From positions 201,968,501 through 202,032,500 of the forward strand of contig CM057458.1 of NCBI GenBank assembly GCA_016271365.2: 64,000 bases of DNA. The letters are read 5' to 3'. A program made the translations under genes and the position numbers. The notes below the pieces were generated by a model, which saw nothing but the letters and a program-made list of their open reading frames with translations, was not told the origin of the DNA and made no database searches. This document shows, piece by piece, positions 33,542-42,220 of the stretch. The stretch's first letter is position 1, and the number at the start of each line of letters is the position of its first letter. The stretch is from Neoceratodus forsteri. Its lineage: Eukaryota; Chordata; Ceratodontiformes; Ceratodontidae.

Positions 33542-33572
33542 CTTTCTGTCTCTCTCTCTCTCTCTCTCTTCA
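33542..33572. repeat. (CT)n microsatellite
   Basis: A TCTTTCTG lead-in followed by about ten CT units. Confidence 0.85.
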
Positions 33573-33999
33573 AGTCTGACAATCTCCAAGTAGCCACGGC
33601 GCTGCCCTACCCCAGCTCCCTCGTGATGGTTATTTTTCTGTGCCATGTGTTCAGACTGACCGATCTCAGCTGAGACTTCAGAAGGACTCGGGGATCATCT
33701 GGTGCTCTTGGAAAAATCAAGTCCTGCCATGACTGTCATGGTAATAGAGCTGGAGTGGGCAGGGCAGAGCTGGAGTGGAGCAGAGATGGGGGTTGCCAGG
33801 CTGGCTCAGTAGCAGTGTCTGTCATTCAGTGCTTAAGCTGGTGCTGCCTGCAGCTGTATTTTATTGTTGTCAACTTAAGGAAAAGCCCTATAATTTAAAG
33901 GAAGGCTGGGTGAAAACAGTGGGCGGCACCAGCATAAACTGAGGGGGGGGCAAACCCCCAATTTGGGGGCTAAAAATGCCCCTGCTTCATTGGAGCTAG

Positions 34000-34880
34000 A
34001 TTTGACAGTTTATACAGTAAGTAAAAGGGTTCCTTACCAGATTGCTGGTGGTTGCAGCTCCCGATGTCCCTTGGAACCCTCTGGGTCTGGATGGTTGGGC
34101 TGCCAGGAAGTCTTCCACCAACATGATGGTTTTATCAGTGGAATCAGGCTTATTCTCCCGAACCCAAAGTTGTACATCCTGGAGTAAAATGTTAACAAAC
34201 TGTTCAATAATTACAGGCTCCAGAAGCTGGCCCTTGCTCTTGTTATCTGGCTGCAACCATATGTAGCAGAGCTCCTTGGGATAGACATAAATCTCTTGAG
34301 GGATAGCCAAAGATTACATTTTAAGAAACCTAAACCTCTGGCAATAGGTTTCAGTGTTTATGTCATAGCGCTTGAGGATCTCCTGCTTCACACGGTCATA
34401 GTCCTTTGCCTCTCAGGAGTCCATGTGGCATTAAGCAGCTGTGCACTGCCTGTCAGGTGCGGTGCCCGTCGAACAACCCACTATTCCCTTAGCCATGAGC
34501 ATGTTCAAGCAATCCTCTCAAATGTTGTGAGGTAGGCTTCAATATCATCACTGTCCAAATGTTTGGACTGCTCAATGTCTTTTGGGCTACTGGTTCTTTT
34601 AGTTTGTCCTGCATTGATGGCATGCAAGACCCTCATGGTATCCATCCATTTGGCATCTTGCCTTCTCCACTCAGTGTCTCTCTCTCTCTCTCTCTACTCA
34701 TTGTCTCTATCTCTTTCCACCTGCACCTGTTTTATGTAGAACCATTTTAACAACTTCTACATCCTCAGATGGAGCATCTTCTGGAGGAGGCAGTTTCCTT
34801 GATTTTTCCTCATCCTCCTGCATCTCTTCATCATCTTCAGGCTTGGCAGCAGCTTCACTACCAGTCTTTCAGCCATGATT
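34000..34880 (-). pseudogene. Gypsy copy 1 gag with SCAN-like segment
   Basis: Reading the minus strand from the 5' side, ATGGCTGAAAG-type sequence starts near 34878 and is followed by an acidic, basic and repeat-rich N-terminal region. Next is a capsid-like block containing DSDDIEAYLTTFER (about 34510-34560) and YDINTETYCQRFRFLK (about 34330). A clean frame at 33996-34310 then gives IPQEIYVYPKELCYIWLQPD and LEPVIIEQFVNILLQDVQLW, then VRENKP and ALVEDF-like MLVEDFLAAQ. This matches the SCAN domain pattern (ELC..WL, EQ...LP, VRE..P, LVE). Several stops interrupt the upstream part. The gag protein would form the particle. Its C-terminal end is cut by the hAT-like element. Confidence 0.75.
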
Positions 34881-35015
34881 CTGGTCAGAACTCAATGGAC
34901 TTTCTTCTCTGAGTTCTCCTCTGACAACTCCTGATGCATTGGTCCACCAGGGATATCTGGGTGATATCCATCAGAAAATGTCCCCTTAGCCCAGTCCAGA
35001 TGTTTCCAGCAAGTT

Positions 35016-35033
35016 ATCACACTTCTAAAACCA
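35016..35033 (-). other. Likely primer binding site, tRNA-Leu type
   Basis: The minus strand reads TGGTTTTAGAAGTGTGAT. Compared with the sequence complementary to a tRNA-Leu 3' end (TGGTGTCAGAAGTGGGAT) it differs at three positions. It lies about 15 bases inside the LTR end, slightly further than usual. The tRNA-Leu assignment rests on recall of the tRNA end and should be treated as provisional. Confidence 0.5.
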
Positions 35034-35048
35034 AGTCTGTGGAGGGGT

Positions 35049-35636
35049 TGTGAGATAACAGATAGACCAGACACAGAACGACAGGTTCAACACACAATTT
35101 CTGAGTGATGTTTATATAAAACACAGGAGATAACCTTAAGCAATGGCATATCCCTTCTTCAAAACATCAGTTTGCAGCAACAGACTATGCATGTCTTTCC
35201 TCTGCACTTAGTCAGCATCTACTCTACTCTAGTAACTTCATTTTTATAATACAGTCCCCTAGTAACTTTTTGCCTTTATCAAGAACACCTAGTACCGTGG
35301 TATTTTCAACATTTACAAGTTTTATACACATAAGGCATATACATCAAGGTATTTTATGACATAGTGCTATTGCATACTAAATCCAACAATGAGGAACACA
35401 GCCTGTTTTACATCAGTTCAGAGGTCACCACAATAAACCTCCCTGTACAAGGACCTGAGAGGGAAAAGGAAAAGGAAGTTTAAAGAGGACAATATAGCAT
35501 AGTCAAGAAAGGGGAGTGGGGTGCCCATAGGTGGCCAACCTTATGGACTAGAAATTGTAAAGGATAGATTAGGCTAAGAAATAGAAGCACTGTTGCAACA
35601 GATTTAAGAGAAGAGTGGCAGGATTTCCCTGTCACA
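35049..35636 (-). repeat. Gypsy copy 1 5' LTR
   Basis: On the minus strand it runs from TGTGACAGGGAAATCC to ATCTCACA, with TGTGA/TCACA terminal inversion. TTTATATAAA at about 35109-35118 is placed as a TATA box upstream of the R/U5 part. Its U3 portion matches the 3' LTR at 23270-23696. Confidence 0.75.
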
Positions 35637-35761
35637 CCTAAGGGTTAACGTGGCCAAGATCCCTACCTTGACACTGGCTCACCAGCTTAAAGTGGAGTAC
35701 ATTATTAATAGTTCATAATGACAAATTTGAAAATCAGTTTTTTGTTTCTTATCTTTATGAG

Positions 35762-35980
35762 CTGGAAATTGCAAGAACGAAGTTCGTGTGGTTGGTTCCT
35801 AAATTTCAGAAATGTCAGGCTAGGAAGCAGCTCCTGGGAGAAGGAGGTAGGAGAGACATTTTGAGGGACATCAGTGCTATTGAGTCAGCATACATTATGT
35901 TGGATCACTGCCAACATCACCAGAGTGTTGCTGTGGAAGATTTTAGCAATATAAAAGACATGGACATTGCCACCTTATAG
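35762..35980 (+). CDS. Possible terminal exon of an unknown host gene
   Basis: A 72-codon frame without stops follows a pyrimidine-rich tract and TTTATGAG (splice-acceptor-like, AG at 35760-35761) and ends at TAG 35978-35980. The residues LEIARTKFVWLVPKFQKC, AIESAYIMLDHC and NIKDMDIATL look like ordinary protein and match no mobile-element domain I know. I do not recognise the gene. It directly follows the gypsy insertion, so if real, the element lies in its last intron. A chance frame of this length is also quite possible. Confidence 0.25.
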   Translation: MEIARTKFVWLVPKFQKCQARKQLLGEGGRRDILRDISAIESAYIMLDHCQHHQSVAVEDFSNIKDMDIATL

Positions 35981-36382
35981 TGCATACCTGTAACAATGAA
36001 CCACTTGCTTCAGAGAGACTGGGCCCTGGTGTGTGGTTTTGTTTGTGGAGGGGAGCTGGTAGTATATCAGTTCATTGCCTGACTTGTTTTAAGTCATTTG
36101 TTGGGCTATGTTAATACACAATAGGATATCACCTCTAAGAAATGTAAGAGCTGTGCAGAATATTGGGTGTGCCTGTACTGGTGCATTGCTTAACACTGCT
36201 TACCAGTTTTGTATTTTTCTGCTGTCTTCTTAGCTGTGACATTTTTTATACAATAGACCCTACACTATCAATCTCCCCAAGTGGTATGCCTTTTGTGTCT
36301 TGTTTGATGATCTGCAAGTAACCTAGGTGTTCAACATTACTATTATTTAATCTGATATTGCAGTTCTTAACTATTCCGAACA
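35981..36382. other. No feature recognised
   Basis: Mixed AT-rich sequence between the possible exon and a SINE. It could be 3' UTR if the exon is real. Confidence 0.35.
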
Positions 36383-36795
36383 GGTGACAGCATGGCTTAG
36401 TTGCAGAACATCTGCCTCTGAGCCAAAAGGTCCTGGGTTCTAGTCCCACATGGAACTGGGTTTATATCATAAGCACTGGCACCCAAGTATAGTACGAAGG
36501 TAATGCTGTACTCTTGGGATGTACCATCCTTCAGATGAGATGTTAAACTGAGGTTCTGTCTGCCTTTTCGGGTGGATGTTAAAGATCCCATGCCACTTCT
36601 TGAAAAGAATAGGAGAATTTCCCAGGTGTACTCTCCAAATATCCCTCCATTCACTAAAACACCACCAACAGTTTAATCTTGGTCAATTTCACTTGGTTTG
36701 CATCTGAATCCCCTGCCCCCAGCTGGGACAAGGCTCAAAATAGACAGAATTGTCTAGCCCTCCTTTCCCAGTCAACAAAAACTAAATAAATAACT
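36383..36795 (+). mobile_element. tRNA-headed SINE with conserved core
   Basis: The A box TGGCTTAGTTGCAG and B box GGGTTCTAGTCCC are both well formed. A core follows: CCATCCTTCAGATGAGATG with TTAAACTGAGGTTC, and GATGTTAAAGATCCCATG. The tail ends AAAACTAAATAAATAA. The core recurs headless at 1765-1925. Confidence 0.75.
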
Positions 36796-36837
36796 GGGTG
36801 GGAGTTCATTTTGTAAATACATAGTGAAATGCACACT

Positions 36838-36900
36838 CGATCAGACTAGATAGTCTGTAAGGCCTTTATCTGCTGGCAAGTTCACATGTTCATATGTGAA
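36838..36900 (+). repeat. CR1 3' terminus fragment
   Basis: 'GATCAGACTAGATAGTC...AAGGCCTTTATCTGCTGGCA' plus TTCACATGTTCATATG equals the end of the CR1 piece at 33440-33495. Confidence 0.7.
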
Positions 36901-37194
36901 TAAAACTACGCCTAGAGTATATCACAATGATGTGCAAACATGCACGTCCAACACTTACAGATTAGCACAGAGCTGCATTTGTGAAGACCAGTGCATGCCC
37001 ATTTTGGATCCTGTACCTTTGATTTAATGTCTCTAACTTGAGAAATAGAGAAGAGACATATTTCCAAAACGATTTGGAGCCTTGCAAAATGCTTTCTGTC
37101 CTTGAGCATTTGATTACAGGTGTTAAGGTCTTTTCAGGGTTTGTTGCTGCAACTGTGCAGTATGTTGCAACATATTTTTTTGTTACAATGATAT

Positions 37195-37825
37195 TACATA
37201 GAAACAGAAAAAAATTACAGGCAGAAAAAGACTAAGGGGCCATCTAGGCTGTTCTGATCCTATCTTATTTCACTCCTGTCTATCACTAGTCAGCCCTAGC
37301 CTGAGCCCCCTTTTAATAGTTCAGTTCATTTAGTAGCTTTATCCCCTCCCAGCCCCCTTGCTCCTACTGCTGTCCCCCTTATACATGTCCCACTACGTCC
37401 TGAATCCCTGCACCATCTCTGCCTTGACAAGTTCCCATGGCAAGCTATTTCACTTATCCACTACTGTCTCTGTGAAGAAGTATTGCTTCACATCTACCCA
37501 GAACTTACCCCCCACCAATTTCTATCCATCCCCCTAGTGCAGGTCCCTTCACTGCATTTGAACAGTGGCTGACAATCAACCCTGTTGATCCCTTTGACAT
37601 ACTTAAACGATTCTATCATAGCTCCCCTTTCTCTTCTGGACTGAAGTAAGTACAAGCCCAGCCTGCTCAATCTTTCTTTGTAAGGCCTTCCTTGCATACC
37701 ATGCATCCTTTTGCTGATCCTTCTCTGCACTGTTTAAACATAATCTCTGTCTTCCTTGAGAGGAGATTTCCAAAACTGCACACAGTACTCTAGGTGTGAC
37801 CTTACCAAGGGTCACAATAATTAAG
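37195..37825 (-). pseudogene. CR1-type LINE 3' portion
   Basis: On the minus strand, from 37815 inward, it reads TLGKVTPRVLCAVLEISSQG, then an aligned frame ISKRMHGMQGRPYKERLSRL, LYLLQSRRERGAMIESFKYV, KGINRVD, TRGMDRNWW and, further on, FFTETVVDK-like residues and the CR1 3' UTR. It ends with TTTCTATG on the minus strand (CATAGAAA, 37198). Frames shift twice. It contains only the last ~620 bp of an element. Confidence 0.75.
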
Positions 37826-40800
37826 CATCATGGCATGACCAGCATGCTGGCAGCCTGTGATTGTGCCCCAAATGCAAGATCTCAGGAGTAGAGACCAACA
37901 GGGAAGGCTACAGAGGGCATCTCAAAAGAAGTTGGGTTGAGCCATGATGCTGGAGTGTCCTTTGTGGTGGAGGTGACCACACACTGCTGGATGCCCCCCC
38001 CCAGGACACTGGTGCATAAATGAGCCCCAAGTAAGTTGATTGGACCTCCAAGAACAGGGAAAATGGCCATTCACCAATTGGGAAGACAGCTCCCAGGAGT
38101 CCCTCCCACACCACCCATGCCCTTTTGTCGCTGTTCTCAGTTAAGGAAATTGATTCTCCCTGATGGCAGCAGAGAGCATGGGTGCAGTGATACACTAGAC
38201 TGTATTGCATAATGGTATACCTAAGGGAGCCATAAGGTGGTCCCTGACATATCTCTGTGGGTAGCAGGCTAGACTTAAGTAGTGGAATGGCAGAGACTGC
38301 TTGGAGCATATATAAAGTATATGACAAATGCACAACCATGTGTTTGTAACCATCCATTAATTCAAACCAAGGGTATCCTGAGGCATGAGGTGTGGCCAAG
38401 GGCCTTATGCCTCTAGGGTTAGATTAACAAATGCAACCAAATTCCTGAAGTTCCTTAATGGTATTATTTAACTAAACATTTTTATTTTTGTTAAATTAAT
38501 GTTTTTATAGTTTCAATTCTAATTGATCATTTCAGTCATTAGCATAACCCTTTTAGACTGCTGTCAGCCAGTCAGCAGGTTCCATTTAAGCTATTGTTTT
38601 ATAATCTGTTAAAATATGGTAGCAGTTTGTATCTCCAATACAACACAAGTTTTGTGAGCCTATAGCCACCATAACTAAAGTTTTGTAAATTCAGCCATGA
38701 GAGAAAGACAAGGAGAAAGAAAGAAAGAGAGATCAGTTCACATTAAAACAAAATAATCTTTCTGTGGTTGAGCAGAAATTAGCAGCGACTGATTCAATCT
38801 ACCAGGAGCCTTAATTTCAAGAAATAGCACATCAACTGAGTCATCACCCCAAGGCCCAGGTCCCTGTCTTTTTGTGTCTTACTTAATTTGTTTCATCTGT
38901 AGGGCAACAAAAGTAGCCTGAGAGAAACTTTCTTGTATGAACATTTTAGAAACAAGTGACTGACTGGGAAACATGATTTGGATCTGGATATAATGGAATG
39001 AGGCAACTAATTGTTTGAATAGCAACCTCATCTGTTGATATATCAATGACATCATATTATTTTTGTTCCGCTTGATTGACAATCTTTTCACAGAGACTTA
39101 CAGTGTAACAAGAAAGCACTGGTCCCAAACAAAAAACTGGTACTGTACCAGGCTGTATGTTGTCTTAAATCCATTCGTACATTACAGCATTGTCTGGTAC
39201 ATATTTGAACATCTGTTTCTCTTTCTTTCCTCAGCGAGACTGCACCTAGCAAAATTCAAGCCATTTTTTAATGTGCATGTCTTGGTATCTTTCTCTTTTC
39301 TTTGGAGGAATATTATAAGTTTACACATGTTGAGTTTCCCCCATGAGATTAGCCCCATTCCATTGTTATTTGATCATCTCCCAATGTATTACAGACTAAG
39401 CTAAGTATAGGGTGTACACTTATTGTGATGAATTTAAAGGATTTACCTGGTATATATCACTTAAGAGCTGTAATCTTTGAAAATGTTTTCCATTTCTTCT
39501 GAAACTGTATTTTTCTTGTTCTTGATTTTTCCTCCTACCTTTGTCACACTTTAGAACTCTTTTACTGATTGAACCTCTGCCCACCCAAGGAGCTCCCTCC
39601 TCTCAATTTATTCTGCAACCCAATATTTGCTGTGCTCTGATGTTAAGCCCCTCTTGTTGTTCCCAATTGATCTCCACACTTCTGCAACCATTCTGGAACC
39701 TGAAACCAGCAAGATGGAGTCAACGAGGCCCAAGAGTGCAGGTCCCTTGTGGGTATTGGTGCAGTTATTCCATTCATCAAATAGGGCTCCTTTTTATCCA
39801 TTTTTGGTCCCTCCCCTGGACCCTGGAAGTATCAAAAGTGAACAAACACCAACTTGCAGGAAACGGCTAGGCTTCCTATCTCCTGCTCTCCTCAACTTCC
39901 TCTTGCTTCACCTGCACTCTGCTAACCCTTAAGCAGCAGGGAACAATGAGGTAGTAAGACAGGCAGCCATCCTTCTCTGGAGGGGATCACATCTTGCAGG
40001 ATGCTGTTTCTACCTCCTGAAGGTCCTCTGTGGCACTCTCTGTTTTGGGTGTACACTACAGCTGTTGCAGAATGAAATTCTGCTAAGGATATTACAGCAG
40101 GATGCTCTGTCATATTTTTATACTGCAAATCCTTTTCAAATTTGGCAGAATACATTCTACATTCTACATTTGACCTTGTTGTGTGACATTTATGCACAGA
40201 AATTGCATAGAACTCCACATTCTGCAGACTTTTTAAGTGAAATTTTGCAGTCTGGCGGTTTTTACACTATTTTCATTGTGAAAATGACTTAACAGGATTT
40301 CAGAATTCTGCAGAATGTTACTAATTCTATGAGCAGATTTGGAAGGAGCTGGGGAAAAAAAACTTCAGCAGAGCTCCAGTGTGAACCAGGGTCATACAGT
40401 AAACATGGCAGGCAGCTCTCCAGCTTTTGCTGTATCGAGTTAGCCTTTAACAACCATTTTCTGCAGATTTTTGTTCCCACCTAACTATACCAGTAACAGC
40501 CATTGGCAAGATCAGCATTGATTCTTCAAACATGGATTTGTGAATGCAGACACTCACTATGTAGACAGTGTAGAATCTGTTTAACTGGACTCTGGAATGC
40601 ATCTTTTCCCATGAGCGAAAGGAAGAACTGATTGCTCATGACAGGTGCAGACATTAAAAATTAACTAAAGGTCTACTCTTTCAAGTGGGATTAATCACAT
40701 CTTCCTCTGGTGCTGATTATGTATACCATGTGTATCCAGTTCATTCACATAAAATATAAAGAACTGATGAAGAGTTCTACCTTTGCCTCTACTTTCTCAT

Positions 40801-41021
40801 GTGGTAACATGACAGCTAAATAAATGTGTATTTGTGGCCTTTATGAATCTCTCGGCTGTTGGATTTAAATTTTTAAATGAAGAAAAAAACACTGTACACA
40901 GATATTTTTATAGTATTTTGTATTTATTTCAATTGAAAGAAGCAAATACATTAAAAGAAGGAGACAATTCTTATGCTAAGTAGATGGGTTCAAGTGTATT
41001 TTCTGAGTACTTAGTGTGTAT
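37826..41021. other. Long stretch without recognised gene
   Basis: Frames up to 163 codons (37908-38399, minus) have no recognisable motifs. A GAAA-rich patch lies at 38698-38730. From 40065 to 40330 short complementary blocks such as GCAGAATGAAATTCTGC and ATTCTGCAGAAT suggest a decayed MITE. The stretch is otherwise AT-rich and featureless. It may be intergenic or intronic. Confidence 0.4.
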
Positions 41022-41733
41022 TTGGACTTTACAGGCAATCGCAATAGTTGGGGCGCTGCCAAGCTGAATAATTTGACTGATTACATGCTGTTGCATTTGT
41101 GTATCTATATTTATTCTATTTAATTTATTTTTTCTTTAACGCAGGTGCTAGTAGCTTCCCCTTTTTTATTCCAAATTATTTAATCAGTCCTTTACAGTTG
41201 CTTGTCCTTTAATTACTACTGTGATTCAGATGTTAGTATAGCTGGGGGCTAGCATGTGAGTGTGTTTGAATTAATTGTACTGTCTGCCTTCCGATTTTCC
41301 TAAATCCCCTGTCTATTAACACCTCTCTCTCTACTTTTTTCCATGGACAACTCTCCTGTCTGAAGCCCTCGCCTTTTCCTTTCTCCTGGCTCCTCTCCTG
41401 TCCACTACTATTTGCCTTTGTTATTTACATGCCCTCCCACTGCTGGATATTTTATCTCACCTACTTCTTTTGTCTTGCATCTTAAACTTTGGGCAGAACC
41501 ATCTGCGGAACTGCTTCTTTGTGTGGAGCTTTCAAACTTGCTGCCTTTTTGCCTTGGCTCATGAACTGCTTGGCTGAAGCCTAACTGTGGTTGCTTTTTA
41601 CCTGGGGTCTTAGTTATTGAATTGGAGCTGCTGATTTTATTGACCCAGGTCCTGCTAATAAATTACTGGCTGCAGGAACCCCGGCTGCATTGGACTTTAC
41701 AGGCAGTTGCAATAGTTGGGGCATGCCAAGCTG
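41022..41733. repeat. Direct repeat pair, about 45 bp, 668 bp apart
   Basis: TTGGACTTTACAGGCA, then GCAATAGTTGGGGC and TGCCAAGCTGA, occurs at 41022-41067 and at 41690-41733 with only a few differences. The pair lies upstream of L2 copy c and could be promoter monomers of its 5' UTR or flank an older insertion. Confidence 0.65.
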
Positions 41734-42220
41734 ATCCCTGCAGTCACTTCACGACTGCTCCCCACCCGCCCCCAATGCCCTCCCACCTTTAGCTGCCATT
41801 TAATTTATAGGGGAAGGTCTCACGGGATTTCATCTGCTTTTTTTCCTATCACCCAACTTTCTCATTAGCACTTTATTCTAGATTCCCACTAGAGGGCACC
41901 CGTTCTCAGTTAGATCTTACTCTCAGTCACTGACTTCACTTCTCCTCATCTGTTTCTCTCCTCCCTACCCACAACTGCCTTTTACTTTTTTTCCCTCTTC
42001 TCTCACAATGCATTTAGGACCTTTTATCTTTTCCTGCCTGCCTTGGGTACCTTACTTTTGCTTGCAGTACTAACAGGCCCTTCTCAGCATCACTCTTCAT
42101 CCATTTTTTACTCTATGGATAACTTCTACTTCTCCAACTTTCTCTCTTACCCCTCCCCTAAACCTCCACAAATGCTCGGGCTCTATATTAAATATTTGGG
42201 AGTCTTCCTTAGGAATTTTT

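Larger units (their letters stand above)
31752..33984. mobile_element. Non-autonomous hAT-like DNA transposon
   Basis: It interrupts the gypsy gag. The left end is CAGTGGTGTCAACAGG; the right end, inverted, is CAGGGGCATTTTTAGC. The flanking octamers TTTCACTG (31744-31751) and CTTCATTG (33985-33992) agree at 6 of 8 positions, matching the 8 bp duplication of hAT elements. There is no transposase. It carries its own passengers: microsatellites and a CR1 tail. Confidence 0.6.
23270..35636 (-). mobile_element. Gypsy (Gmr1-like) retrotransposon, copy 1, with nested insertions
   Basis: On the minus strand the order is 5' LTR (35049-35636), primer binding site, gag with a SCAN-like segment, zinc knuckle, protease, integrase, reverse transcriptase, RNase H, polypurine tract and 3' LTR (23270-23696). 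It is interrupted by an L2 LINE (about 24165-28141), repeat family Y (28407-28856) and a hAT-like element (31752-33984). Removing those leaves roughly 5.5-6 kb, normal for a gypsy element. Integrase before reverse transcriptase places it with Gmr1-type elements. Confidence 0.85.

Noticed and set aside
33916..33960. CAGTGGGCGGCACC as a separate hAT insertion
   Set aside because: No own target duplication or right end could be found; treated as internal part of the 31752-33984 element.
37908..38399. 163-codon minus-strand frame as a gene
   Set aside because: No domain, no start context and no splice signals; similar frames arise by chance in this window.
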